Source: a virus. Taken from it: 49,580 nucleotides of DNA. Positions 30,601-38,506 of the stretch are shown here, in pieces (position 1 is the stretch's first letter; each line of letters opens with the position of its first letter). The stretch covers positions 1 through 49,580 of the IMG/VR virus record IMGVR_UViG_3300021354_000002. One strand, written 5' to 3'. The notes below the pieces were generated by a model. It was not told the DNA's origin and made no database searches. It saw only the letters and a program-made list of their open reading frames with translations. Made by a program: the position numbers and the translations under genes.

Positions 30601-33523
30601 ACACATACAAAGTGTTGATGTTGCTAGGGGTAAGTACGGTATATATGCTCAGAAACAACCAGATGGTAGCTACATAGGTTTTGTGCGGGAAGAAGAAGAA
30701 GCTGTAGCTATAACAAAAGACATAAAAGCTTCCTCTCTAAAAGAGTTACAGAACGAGTTTCAAAAAGCTTTTGCGGAAACTCCAAAGACAGGGGTTGAGT
30801 TGTACCGGGAACTGTCTCAGATATTGAAGCCTACTTTTGAAGAGGCTGAGATCGAGTATCGGAAATTATTTCCTGATGAAAAGAATCCTACTTCAAGACA
30901 AATTGGAAAGATGCAGGAGCACATCGGAGACACTAGAACATCTATTGCTCTCGCAGAGCAGGGTGTTGTGGGGCAAGTGCATAATGCCAATTGGGGTCGT
31001 GAAGAACAGTTTCGAAACTACGTAGTGTTTGATGACACTCGTGTCAAACAAAACTTTGTAGAGCTTGCTTCTAAGGGGGAGCCTATTCTCCCTGACGCTG
31101 CCGAAGCAGAAAAGTTTACCAAGGACACTTCTCCTGAAGTAGCAGAAGCTATCAAGAACATAGATGTCCGTACCATACCTAACAAAGCATCTTTTATAGA
31201 ACATGCAACAGAGTTATTTCACACCTATGGTGAAGAGACTACTCTCAAGTTCTTTGATGACTATGCTACCGAGTTAAAGAAGCGTTCTATCCCTATCCCT
31301 ACGGATCATCAAGGCTTGGATGATGCTTTCCACAAGATGACTACGTGGGAACAGGCTGATACTTCTGAGCATGTTATAGGTTATGGAGAGACTGCTACGG
31401 ATGGATTGGGTAAGCGTCCTTCTATGTTGCATCCTATTGAACGTAAGGCTTGGGACAAGAAGGCTAAGGCTCAACTAGTCAACATCAATGCTGAACGTGA
31501 GACTGCTTTCTTTGCTCGGGAACATGGCAAAGATGTTGGAGGGCATCTAGGCGAAGTCCTTAAGGCCATTGACTCTGAGAATGAAGCTCTGATCAAGAAG
31601 ATTACTGCTATGGGTGGGGATGTTGGTCAAGAGTTTGGTAGTGGTCAGTCTCGTTACCGTATTCAAGGTGGTGTTACTAGTAACTTTAAAAACATGGTTT
31701 CGGAGTTGTTTGCTAACCGTATGCCCTTCTCGGAGAAGGTGGCAGAACAAACCCATGCTGCTAAAGAACGTAGTGTGTTCCAGATGGATGATGGTCGTGT
31801 AGTTGAACTACATAAGCATCCTGAAGATGGGCAATTTAGATACCAAGATGAACGAGGTAAGTGGCAGATACGCAATGTTCATAAGGGTACGGAGATTTGG
31901 GAATGGAAGAATGGTTCTAAGGAACGTATAGGCTTTACCGAAGACCCCAATTTCAAACTAGGTGATTCTATAGAGATCAAAGATAGGACTACCAAAGAGA
32001 AGAAGTCTCTTACGCTTGTTGATGGCAAGGTAGATGCTATCGAAGAACATTCTCCTTACCGTTACTTGCATGATGCCGAAGCTTCTGCTCGTATGTCTAA
32101 CATGGGCCTACGTAAGATGGCTCGTGAGTTGGAGTTGCTCAACAACCTCAAGGAATCTAAACTGTTTGAGAAGGTAGGGTTCTCCCCGGAGAAGTCTCTT
32201 AAGGACTTGCCTAAAGGCTGGGTTGTTCCTGACAGCTTGGATAAGATACCTCAACTACGTGGTTGGCATTTTGATCCCAAGACTGCTGCAATCATTGAGG
32301 ACTTTGCTAAGGTGTGGGACAACGGCATGTGGATGAAGCTGAGTAATCAGATCGTTAAGAACATGATGTTGAACCCTCTTCCTCACATGTTCAATGAGGT
32401 TATGCACTTGTATAACGCTCGTGGATTTACAGGGTGGGTTAACCCCATATCCTTCGCAAGGTTCGTAAAGACTGGCTCTCTTGCTATGAAAGATGTAGCA
32501 GAGCAGACTCTGTTTTATCGTGATGTCATGCGTGAAGGAGGTTCTATCTTAGGGGCTTCTCCTCGTAATGGATTGTTCGATAAGATGATTATCGAAGCTG
32601 GTAAGCAGTTGGTAGATGACAAGCAGTTGTCTCGTGGTATGGGTTTGCTTGCCAAGAAGCTAGGGACTACCGTGGGTGGTCTCTATAACGGCTTGTCTCG
32701 TGCTTCTCAGAAAGCTATGTGGGTGTCTCGTGATGTGATGTACATGCAGTACATCCGTGAGATACAGAAGTTGCATCCCGAGATGGACTTGAAGAGTGTC
32801 ATTGCTAAAGCAGAGACACACATGCCAAACTATCGTATGCCTTCAGAGGTGTTAGGTAGTCGTGGTCTGTCCAAGGCTCTTAAGAACCCTAACATCTCGA
32901 TGTTCTCCCGCTACCACTACGGCATGGTGAAGTCTCTTGTCAACACTGTGAAGGACATCAACCCTGCTAACTTAAAGTCTGCTGAAGGTCGTGAGCACTT
33001 TAGGGATGGTGTGGACTCTATCTTGGCTATTGGTGTTGCTATGGCTGTCTTGTACCCGTTGATGGATGAGATGGCACAGGCAGTGTTTGGTGAGGGTGCA
33101 GAGCAACGTAGGGCTGGCCCTTACCACTTGATCAAGGCTGGTGCTGATGTTGCTTCTGGTGAGAAGGATGTCAGTGCTCTTATCTGGCCCGTGTTCACTT
33201 TCAACCCGGTACTGTTAACTCTCGGAGAGTTGATGTTCAACAAGAACATCTTCTCAGGTAAAGAAATTTACCATCCACATGATAAGCTCACTGATAAACT
33301 TGGTGATGCTGCCAAGTTTGCTGGTAAACAGATTCCTCAAGGCCCTGCTGTGATGGGTGCTGTTGCTGGTGATACTGACGCTAACATGTCTACCTTGGCT
33401 AAACAGTTTGACATCAAGGCTAAGACTCCTGCTCAGAGAGCTAAGGAGCGTACTGCTAGGAAGCGTGAGTTGGCTATGGACAAGGCTAGACAAACTAGAA
33501 GGGATAAGGGTACTTACCCATGA
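27641..33523 (+). CDS. 1960-residue polyvalent internal virion protein (zincin + ADP-ribosyltransferase-like)
   Basis: A giant multi-domain protein expected inside the virion and injected with the DNA. A Gly/Ala-rich hydrophobic segment lies near residues 65-130. HEGIH at 561-565 is an HExxH zinc peptidase motif, followed by EHEFIAEAFTNKEF near 630 as a third-ligand candidate. AHSSPHKFGAFN near 741 and GAGTYFSR near 768 match the ADP-ribosyltransferase domains of polyvalent proteins. Coiled coils follow, and the C-terminal 500 residues (NPLPHMFNEVMHLYNARGF) match conserved ends of such proteins. ATGG start after AAGGAG. Catalytic activity is inferred from motifs only. The stretch around 29950-31150 is more AT-rich than the rest, suggesting later acquisition. 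Confidence 0.85.
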   Translation: MAEEVNPFAKYVTPASSAPSNGEENPFAKYKKSSGSSGEPDRVSSQSLGDLVTGKQGGQDKGKLAAAGYGAASNVAPGLAGLATGAAAAEVVSPIAAASLAIPGIGPFVAGGIELLAFGGGAIGGSEAASKIQSRLWSLVDPEGFANAQKTMQAHEGYATAGSIAGGAAGLSPKVAIDKTAKWINTAMKARAASAATQAGVSAGSQLATTGEIDLKEVGIAAATGAVLPGTNRLGKPFHAAGTAVGGAIAKPFTKDATSNIDPTKPPEGATPEQKAKWLEEVKKNEEVKNSKAKLVETAIREKANPRNIERMGPKHDEARKLETADTHEQGFIDERGNFLTRKEAFKRAKNTGQVPEDHVLEQPKEGLHSGDLRKAGVKEFEISTEKPAGVSTTDKPPVSRDDFKGHIREVSARIESLNIQKTEAELAGKHDEAAAHEAELQKAQQEHDALEKHMPEVEFKNKEKPTWQELHDHLWNAKNVGEAFDRIAKADIGSPGQKALIKALTRSKFIRSADLDLQNKKIGYHDENNVWKEDASGLYTGNKEHKLSLGEGGNLQVFMHEGIHAGTHALINSGKSNAAIALKRLLALHKSDLGLKADEAMATYKQKYPNVTIGEQKIYREYLEYGIKNEHEFIAEAFTNKEFQQLLSKLPSDMNKPASKLLNVWEEFKKLVADGLGIKDRTALDDVLEQGTKMIEASRNRVPSNKPVSTISTPKQASSVASRFSEELHDLLERNGIAVAHSSPHKFGAFNWIKHALSGEGNMAFGAGTYFSRGDGTNKSYQMMSKDIVGEKYMLDHPEIAQKMIDLTTETDYLDKKIEKVQVKIDDLKRDYLLDELKFNAQDEYESWEMMQHPNLLEGKTASELHDLYDKHIIGARKTLEQYESKIADQKSDLILERASLEAEQKLIQDERRAIDEAMFKETKVPTYHSTIEAHPDELLDWNSNKQSNLIKEAFETLGVSPVARAVKITALHMRELEKQLVASGGHIQSVDVARGKYGIYAQKQPDGSYIGFVREEEEAVAITKDIKASSLKELQNEFQKAFAETPKTGVELYRELSQILKPTFEEAEIEYRKLFPDEKNPTSRQIGKMQEHIGDTRTSIALAEQGVVGQVHNANWGREEQFRNYVVFDDTRVKQNFVELASKGEPILPDAAEAEKFTKDTSPEVAEAIKNIDVRTIPNKASFIEHATELFHTYGEETTLKFFDDYATELKKRSIPIPTDHQGLDDAFHKMTTWEQADTSEHVIGYGETATDGLGKRPSMLHPIERKAWDKKAKAQLVNINAERETAFFAREHGKDVGGHLGEVLKAIDSENEALIKKITAMGGDVGQEFGSGQSRYRIQGGVTSNFKNMVSELFANRMPFSEKVAEQTHAAKERSVFQMDDGRVVELHKHPEDGQFRYQDERGKWQIRNVHKGTEIWEWKNGSKERIGFTEDPNFKLGDSIEIKDRTTKEKKSLTLVDGKVDAIEEHSPYRYLHDAEASARMSNMGLRKMARELELLNNLKESKLFEKVGFSPEKSLKDLPKGWVVPDSLDKIPQLRGWHFDPKTAAIIEDFAKVWDNGMWMKLSNQIVKNMMLNPLPHMFNEVMHLYNARGFTGWVNPISFARFVKTGSLAMKDVAEQTLFYRDVMREGGSILGASPRNGLFDKMIIEAGKQLVDDKQLSRGMGLLAKKLGTTVGGLYNGLSRASQKAMWVSRDVMYMQYIREIQKLHPEMDLKSVIAKAETHMPNYRMPSEVLGSRGLSKALKNPNISMFSRYHYGMVKSLVNTVKDINPANLKSAEGREHFRDGVDSILAIGVAMAVLYPLMDEMAQAVFGEGAEQRRAGPYHLIKAGADVASGEKDVSALIWPVFTFNPVLLTLGELMFNKNIFSGKEIYHPHDKLTDKLGDAAKFAGKQIPQGPAVMGAVAGDTDANMSTLAKQFDIKAKTPAQRAKERTARKRELAMDKARQTRRDKGTYP
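31673..31684. repeat. Dispersed palindrome GTTACTAGTAAC, exact copy
   Basis: In the polyvalent protein gene, read GVTSNF. One-mismatch copies lie in the same gene at 28409 and 29747. Confidence 0.95.
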
Positions 33524-34857
33524 ACCTATTGATCATAGATTGTGGAAGTGTCTCATTGGACTTTGCTCTTCGATGCAAAGCCTTTGGGCATACCGTGCGT
33601 GTGTATATACGTAACCATCCTGACGGTACTCGTTCTCAGGTTGGTGATGGTGGTTTGATAGATCGTGTTCCCCATTGGGAACCCCACATGAACTGGGCTG
33701 ATCTCATCTTCTGCACTGACAACGTGTACTACATACACCAGTTGGAACGGTACAGGGATCAAGGCTATCCAATCATAGGGCCTAGTGTAGATACGAATAG
33801 ATGGGAGCAGGATAGACAACATGGTGCTGATGTATTTGAGAAAGCAGGCATCCCGACTATCTCCTCAGTCGAGTTCTCTAGCTACGATGAAGCTATCTCA
33901 TTTGTTATTAAGAACAATAAGCGGTATGTCTCCAAGCCTCTAGGGGATGGTGACAAGGCTCTTAGTTATGTCTCCAAGAGTCCTGCTGATATGGTCTTCA
34001 TGCTACAGAAGTGGAAGAAGACTAATGCCTACAAAGGTGCTTTTATTCTCCAAGAGTTTCATGGTGGCTTAGAGATTGCTGTTGGTGGTTGGTTTGGTAA
34101 GGGTGGTTTCTCTAAGCACTTCTGTATCAACCACGAGTTCAAGAAGCTGCTTGCTGGTGATCTTGGTGTGTCTACTGGAGAAGAAGGCACTATTCTTTAC
34201 TATGAGCAAGAGTCTTTGCTTGCTGACAAGGTTCTTAAACCACTTGAAGGGATGCTACATGGGCTTGGCTACACTGGGTATATTGATGTTAATTGTATTG
34301 TGGACGATAAGGGATTTCCTTGGCCTCTAGAGTTCACTATGCGTCCGGGATGGCCCTTGTTTATGATCCAACAGGCTCTACACAAAGGCGATCCTTGTCA
34401 GTTCATGTTGGACTTGTTAGAAGGTAAAGATACCTTACGTGTATCTGACAAGATAGCTTGTGGTGTAGTGATCTCTATGCCTCCGTACCCGCACAACAAG
34501 GGTACTCCTCAAGATGAACATGCTGGCTATCCCATGTTTGACTTGACTATGGAAGATGTTACTAAGAACGTTCATCTAGCTTTTGTTAAGTGCGGTGTTG
34601 CTCCTGCTATGGTTAATGGTAAGGTAAAGCTAAAGCATGAGCAGTTTGTTACTGCTGGGAACTACGTCTGTATTGTCACTGGTGTTGGTGATTGTGTTGA
34701 AGATGCTCGTGAAGACTGCTATGACCGCATCAAGAAGAAGATCAACATCCCGAATAGCTTAGGCTATCGGATTGACATTGGATGTAGATTAGAGGAACAA
34801 TTGCCTAAGCTCAAAGCTATGGGGTACACAGACAAGGAGTATTGCGATGGCGAATAA
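33520..34857 (+). CDS. PurD-like ATP-grasp enzyme
   Basis: A 445-residue protein resembling phosphoribosylamine-glycine ligase. It has an N-terminal nucleotide-fold start (MNLLIIDCGSVSLDFAL), the PurD-type DVFEKAGIPTISSVEFSSYDEA, a lysine strand RYVSKPLGDGDKA, ILQEFHGGLEIAVGGWF, and the metal-binding strand PLEFTMRPGWP. The family joins a carboxylate to an amine using ATP. Substrate-site residues differ from true PurD, so it may act on another substrate, perhaps a peptide or cell-wall precursor. It overlaps the polyvalent gene by four bases (ATGA), suggesting linked expression. Confidence 0.8.
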   Translation: MNLLIIDCGSVSLDFALRCKAFGHTVRVYIRNHPDGTRSQVGDGGLIDRVPHWEPHMNWADLIFCTDNVYYIHQLERYRDQGYPIIGPSVDTNRWEQDRQHGADVFEKAGIPTISSVEFSSYDEAISFVIKNNKRYVSKPLGDGDKALSYVSKSPADMVFMLQKWKKTNAYKGAFILQEFHGGLEIAVGGWFGKGGFSKHFCINHEFKKLLAGDLGVSTGEEGTILYYEQESLLADKVLKPLEGMLHGLGYTGYIDVNCIVDDKGFPWPLEFTMRPGWPLFMIQQALHKGDPCQFMLDLLEGKDTLRVSDKIACGVVISMPPYPHNKGTPQDEHAGYPMFDLTMEDVTKNVHLAFVKCGVAPAMVNGKVKLKHEQFVTAGNYVCIVTGVGDCVEDAREDCYDRIKKKINIPNSLGYRIDIGCRLEEQLPKLKAMGYTDKEYCDGE

Positions 34858-35218
34858 CCTTAACTACCCTATCCCACAGGTTCCTATCGGAGAGTCCTTT
34901 GTGTGGAGAGATTGGTTTCAACGATTAAGTAACGTTGCTTTTGGTACTGCTGCTGGTATCAATCTACCCGTGCTGATTACCCAAGGAGGTACAGGTTCTA
35001 CTACAGCCAGTGCTGCTTTGGGTGCTCTAGGAGCTTCTGCTACGGGTACAGACACAACGTATGCATATAGAGCAAACAACTTGTCTGATCTTGCAAGTCT
35101 CAGTACTGCTCGTTCTAACTTAGGACTAGGAGGAGGAGTTTCAGGAACATTCAAGTCTGGAGATTTAGTCCCCAAAACTATTACCGTCACTAACGGTATC
35201 ATCACTTCAATCGTATAA
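34847..35218 (+). CDS. Short tail fibre-like protein
   Basis: A 123-residue protein with the fibre motif TQGGTGSTTASAALGALGA and YAYRANNLSDLASLSTARSN, an N-terminal PQVPIGESFVWRDWFQRL attachment-like stretch, and a short beta end. Such short proteins may be fibre bases. It overlaps the ATP-grasp gene by 11 bases and precedes the lysis genes. Confidence 0.65.
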   Translation: MANNLNYPIPQVPIGESFVWRDWFQRLSNVAFGTAAGINLPVLITQGGTGSTTASAALGALGASATGTDTTYAYRANNLSDLASLSTARSNLGLGGGVSGTFKSGDLVPKTITVTNGIITSIV

Positions 35219-35226
35219 AGGTTTGT

Positions 35227-35691
35227 ATGGACTTTTCTGACAATGGTATGGCTCGACTTAAAGTCTTAGAGGGCTTTAGGTCTACTGCATATAAAGACTC
35301 TGGTGGCAAATTGACTATCGGGTATGGACATCTGATAGTACCCGGTGATGGAACTCTAGCAGGGGATATTCTTGAAGAAGTTCAAGCTACCGGGCTGCTC
35401 AAACAAGACATCTCCAAGGCTGTCAAGGCAGTCAATGAAGGAGTTACTAGTAACATCAATCAGAATCAATTTGATTCTATGGTGATATTCACCTATAACG
35501 TAGGTGTTGGTAACTTCCTCAGTTCAACTCTCTTGCGTTACGTTAATGCCGGGGACTTCAACGATGCTTCTCTTGAGTTCTTGAAGTGGGATAAGGTACA
35601 CAATGCTCAAGGCATGTTTGTAGAGGTAGCTGGGTTAAAGAACCGTAGACTTGCAGAGCAAAGCTTGTTCTTAACCCCATGTACCGCTTAG
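35227..35691 (+). CDS. Endolysin, GH24 lysozyme
   Basis: A 154-residue muramidase of the T4/P22 lysozyme family that cuts the glycan strands of peptidoglycan at the end of infection. The catalytic triad E15-D24-T30 has the family spacing, within LEGFRSTAYKDSGG and KLTIGYGH. The conserved NQFDSMVIFTYNVGVGNF follows. There is no signal peptide, so it relies on the holin. An exact palindrome copy (VTSN, residues about 73-76) stands just before the NQNQFD motif. Confidence 0.95.
   Translation: MDFSDNGMARLKVLEGFRSTAYKDSGGKLTIGYGHLIVPGDGTLAGDILEEVQATGLLKQDISKAVKAVNEGVTSNINQNQFDSMVIFTYNVGVGNFLSSTLLRYVNAGDFNDASLEFLKWDKVHNAQGMFVEVAGLKNRRLAEQSLFLTPCTA
35443..35454. repeat. Dispersed palindrome GTTACTAGTAAC, exact copy
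   Basis: In the lysozyme gene, read GVTSNI, next to a conserved motif. Confidence 0.95.
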
Positions 35692-35885
35692 ATCATGTTG
35701 ATGCATTTGATCCTCGGCTAACACACGAAGAGAGTGTGGGGATACACATGTGCCTTGACAAGATAGAGAGGTACATTGCCAAGGGTAGGTTGATGGAAGC
35801 TCAAGGTGCTCGTAGCATGGTCTTGATCATGTGGCAGGCATTAACTAAAGAACCTTTAATTGATACAGGATGGGGTGAACTATGA
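35679..35885 (+). CDS. Hypothetical protein in the lysis cluster
   Basis: A 68-residue soluble helical protein (ESVGIHMCLDKIERYIAKG) without signal peptide or membrane segment. It overlaps the lysozyme by 13 bases and the holin by four, so all three are translated together. It has neither the lipobox nor the anchor expected of spanins. Function unknown. Confidence 0.65.
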   Translation: MYRLDHVDAFDPRLTHEESVGIHMCLDKIERYIAKGRLMEAQGARSMVLIMWQALTKEPLIDTGWGEL

Positions 35886-36397
35886 ATGATTTTCTAATGA
35901 GCATTGCTCCTACTATTGCTTCTGCTCTTCTTGGCCCCTTGGGGGGCATTGCTGTTGCTGGTTTGGGTAAAGTCTTTGGCATTGATAGTGCCACACAGAA
36001 GGACATTACCAAAGTCATAGAGCAAGGGAAGATGACTCCCGAACAACTAGCTGATCTCAACAAGTTGGAGATGGAGTTCAAACAACATGAAGCTGACTTG
36101 GGATTCAAGTACAAAGAACTAGAGTTCAAAGACGATGACTCTGCTCGTCAGATGCAGATAGCTGTCAAGTCTAATGTTCCTCCTACTCTTGCTGTTGTTG
36201 TTACTGTTGGCTTCTTTGGTATCTTGGGATTAATGATCTTCGATAAGAGCTTGGTTCCTAGTGAGCCTCTCTTGGTGATGTTAGGCTCACTGGGTACTGC
36301 TTGGACTATGATCATTGGGTTCTACTTTGGTAGCTCTCATGGCAGTCAAGCTAAAGATGCAATGTTAGCTAACTCTACTCCAATGTCTAAGAGTTAA
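35882..36397 (+). CDS. Holin of the GTA-type three-transmembrane family
   Basis: A 171-residue protein with three hydrophobic segments at about 8-28, 101-120 and 128-150, a charged helical middle (EQLADLNKLEMEFKQHEADL) and the tail SSHGSQAKDAMLAN. This is the pattern of the holin family first described for gene transfer agent release. It would permeabilise the inner membrane to release the lysozyme. Last gene of the rightward unit. Confidence 0.85.
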   Translation: MNDFLMSIAPTIASALLGPLGGIAVAGLGKVFGIDSATQKDITKVIEQGKMTPEQLADLNKLEMEFKQHEADLGFKYKELEFKDDDSARQMQIAVKSNVPPTLAVVVTVGFFGILGLMIFDKSLVPSEPLLVMLGSLGTAWTMIIGFYFGSSHGSQAKDAMLANSTPMSKS

Positions 36398-36445
36398 GCT
36401 ACAATAGCTGCTGTAGTGCAGTTGTCTCCTGTTGCTACTCCCTGT

Positions 36446-36463
36446 CGTACCTCTTTAGGTACG
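36446..36463. terminator. Hairpin before the main terminator
   Basis: CGTACCT (36446-36452) pairs with AGGTACG (36457-36463) around CTTT, the same loop as the terminator that follows. It has few T after it and may support or protect the transcript end. Confidence 0.5.
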
Positions 36464-36465
36464 TT

Positions 36466-36494
36466 AAAAAGCCCCTCTTTAGGGGCTTCTTTTT
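36466..36494. terminator. Bidirectional terminator between the convergent units
   Basis: GCCCCT (36471-36476) pairs with AGGGGC (36481-36486), with five A before and a T-rich tail after, so both strands read as an intrinsic terminator. It ends the structural unit at 36397 and the early unit at 36497. Confidence 0.93.
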
Positions 36495-36496
36495 GT

Positions 36497-36685
36497 CTAC
36501 TTGAAGTCGTCCAATAGAGCATCTCGATCCCGATACAAGCGCAAGTACTTGTCCCTGTCTGCTACTAGTAACATGTACCGGGCTTCCCATTTCTTTTGAA
36601 GCTCTACTTGGGTAATTTTTAAGGTGTTGATTTCTGTAAGAAGATCAGCTACCAATAGGTCTAGGTCTCTTTCAACTTCGGTCAT
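36497..36685 (-). CDS. Small coiled-coil protein, last of the early unit
   Basis: A 62-residue protein that is one charged helix (MTEVERDLDLLVADLLTEIN). Its ATGA overlaps the stop of the upstream gene. A one-mismatch palindrome copy (36561) is read as LLVADR. Function unknown. Confidence 0.65.
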   Translation of the reverse strand: MTEVERDLDLLVADLLTEINTLKITQVELQKKWEARYMLLVADRDKYLRLYRDRDALLDDFK

Positions 36686-37431
36686 TCCAATTCCTTTCGT
36701 AGTAGTTGCTTGATGTCATGCAAGTCAGGGTGTCCTGCTTCCTTCCATTGAGTAACACGGTACAAGAAATCCAAAGCTGCTTGTGCTGCCTTGCGTAGAC
36801 CAATCAGTTCCTCTTGCACATTTACAGGTATGGCGCGGAACTGCGTCACACAGTTCGGGCAGATCACTTCGTCGTTGTTTGGCTGCACTTGCTCGGCCTT
36901 TGGCAGTTCATCAGGTTCTGGTTCAAGCAATCCGCAATGCGCGGCACCACATGATGTGCCACCATCTTCGCCGCACTTCCAGCACCCTTCTGGCTCCGCA
37001 TCAATCTCCTGCCCAAGTAACTCAGCCTCACTGTACTTATCACATGCAGCTTTGAGGCGTTCAACTTCTTTGCGTAGCTGCTTATCAGACGCATCTGCTT
37101 CATGCAGCCATGCCCTTGCTACTTCCAACTCTGAGCGTAGCTGGTCACGCTCCGCTGTCAGTTCTGCGAGTTCTTTGCGTAGCTTTGCATTTGTCTCTTG
37201 CATGTGGCCCCAGTTCTCCAATGCAGCGTTGTATTCGCTGTTTAACTGGTCACGCTCCCGCATGTAGTGGTCACGCTCATCAATGGCGATTTTGACGCTC
37301 TCAAGCAACCCATCACGCTCCCGCAGGACAGCGCGGGTGTAGTCACGATGCGATTGCAACAGTTCATCTAACTCACGGCGTGATATGGCTACCTGTGATT
37401 CACGCGCCAGTTCCATAACTCTTTGATTCAT
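36682..37431 (-). CDS. Coiled-coil protein with zinc-finger-like Cys pairs
   Basis: A 249-residue protein. The first 135 residues are a long coiled coil built on repeated ERDxLxSE units (ELTAERDQLRSELEVARA). The rest holds CWKCGEDGGTSCGAAHCG and CPNCVTQFRAIP, likely two metal sites. The ATG at 37431 follows AAGGAG and overlaps the previous stop (ATGA). Base and codon use are more GC-rich than in the replication genes, which suggests recent acquisition. Function unknown. Confidence 0.65.
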   Translation of the reverse strand: MNQRVMELARESQVAISRRELDELLQSHRDYTRAVLRERDGLLESVKIAIDERDHYMRERDQLNSEYNAALENWGHMQETNAKLRKELAELTAERDQLRSELEVARAWLHEADASDKQLRKEVERLKAACDKYSEAELLGQEIDAEPEGCWKCGEDGGTSCGAAHCGLLEPEPDELPKAEQVQPNNDEVICPNCVTQFRAIPVNVQEELIGLRKAAQAALDFLYRVTQWKEAGHPDLHDIKQLLRKELE

Positions 37432-37685
37432 GTCTGCTCCTTCGCAAGTGCGCGGATAGCCTTTGCACAAAGTACCCCGCTTACTTCTCCATAGTGAATC
37501 AATGAATCACACAACATGGCACATTGCTCCAGCCCACGCAGGTACTCTGCGCGTCCGTAGTCACGCAGTTGGGATTCTGTGTAGAGTCCGTCTCCTCGAC
37601 GTAGCTTGTATCCCATTGCAGTAAAGGTTCCGACCTCTCCAAGCAGACTTCCAACAGTGGAACAAGGCTCTGGTAACTTAATCAT
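37428..37685 (-). CDS. Hypothetical early protein
   Basis: An 85-residue protein with DYGRAEYLRGLEQCAMLCDS and a C-terminal GVLCAKAIRALAKE, a helical pattern common among small accessory proteins of proteobacterial phages. The ATG at 37685 follows GGAG by eight bases and overlaps the end of the previous gene by eight. Function unknown. Confidence 0.65.
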   Translation of the reverse strand: MIKLPEPCSTVGSLLGEVGTFTAMGYKLRRGDGLYTESQLRDYGRAEYLRGLEQCAMLCDSLIHYGEVSGVLCAKAIRALAKEQT

Positions 37686-37944
37686 GGCCTTGCTCCAATG
37701 CTGCACGGGCAGCGTCAATTAAATTAGCCAGAGTTGCGTCTTTTGCGGAAGGCGAAAATGCGAATTCAATTTTCCCAAGCAAGTCCCGCAGCTTCTCGTT
37801 CTCTGCATCAGCGGCATCGAGTGCAGCAACAACTGCATTTCCTGCTTTGACTCTGCGTTGTACTCCGTCCATGCCTTGATAGTTAGATACATGTTCGACA
37901 ACTAGCTCTTCTACCAGAGGCAGGATTGTTTCTTTCAGACTCAT
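37678..37944 (-). CDS. Hypothetical early protein, helical
   Basis: An 88-residue Ala/Leu/Glu-rich protein (MSLKETILPLVEELVVEHVS) that is probably all helical. GGGAG precedes the ATG, and it overlaps both neighbours. Part of the accessory patch at the end of the early unit. Confidence 0.6.
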   Translation of the reverse strand: MSLKETILPLVEELVVEHVSNYQGMDGVQRRVKAGNAVVAALDAADAENEKLRDLLGKIEFAFSPSAKDATLANLIDAARAALEQGHD

Positions 37945-38210
37945 TTTTTACTCCCGATCACCGCCATTGCGATTGCCTTTTGTGGTGTGTCTGCATTTGT
38001 GCCATGTGGTGTCCACCACATACCATTGATCAAGCGTGGAAACTGATCGTAGCGTTCCGCAATCGGAGCAGTCACTCTCCAATCACGATAGTCGAAGTCT
38101 CTCCAGATACCACTTGTTGAAGTCTTAACCATTACTCCCCACATGAATACTTCAACATCGTCCCACCCAATAGCCAGCGCCAAGGCGCGGCTTATTTCTA
38201 AGTCAGTCAT
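37941..38210 (-). CDS. Hypothetical phage protein (MTDLEISRALALAIGW type)
   Basis: An 89-residue protein with an opening helix LEISRALALAIGWDDVEV, a Trp/Asp-rich centre (IWRDFDYRDWRVTAPIAERY) and a C-terminal PQKAIAMAVI helix. This pattern is widespread in phages of Gram-negative hosts, with no known function. GGGGAAAG precedes the ATG; overlaps of four bases on both sides. Confidence 0.7.
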   Translation of the reverse strand: MTDLEISRALALAIGWDDVEVFMWGVMVKTSTSGIWRDFDYRDWRVTAPIAERYDQFPRLINGMWWTPHGTNADTPQKAIAMAVIGSKK

Positions 38211-38506
38211 TTCTTTCCCCTTAATTCTGCAATCTCTTTCTGATACTTAACTGTATATGCATACAGTTCCTTAACCCGCTTACGGTTGTAAGCTAGGCTT
38301 CGCTCCAAGTTAGCAATTTGTTTGCTTTTGGCTTTGTGTAGAGCTAGTCTCTTTTGTAGGGTAGGGACTAGCCTTTCATTAGCCATGTTCTGCTTACGCA
38401 GTTCTCGGATTTCTTCAAGCATTGCTGCTTGGATCATTTTGTTACTAGTACCATTTGCATGGTTCATAGCTTTCAGTCTGTGCTGCCAAGATGCAACGTC
38501 TGTCAT
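38207..38506 (-). CDS. Small basic coiled-coil protein
   Basis: A 99-residue Lys/Arg-rich helical protein with heptads (IANLERSLAYNRKRVKELYA). It carries a one-mismatch palindrome copy at 38441 read as NGTSNK. Coupled to both neighbours. Function unknown; the basic coil could bind nucleic acid. Confidence 0.65.
   Translation of the reverse strand: MTDVASWQHRLKAMNHANGTSNKMIQAAMLEEIRELRKQNMANERLVPTLQKRLALHKAKSKQIANLERSLAYNRKRVKELYAYTVKYQKEIAELRGKK

Noticed and set aside
35679-35885. Spanin
   Set aside because: The 68-residue protein has neither lipobox nor membrane helix.
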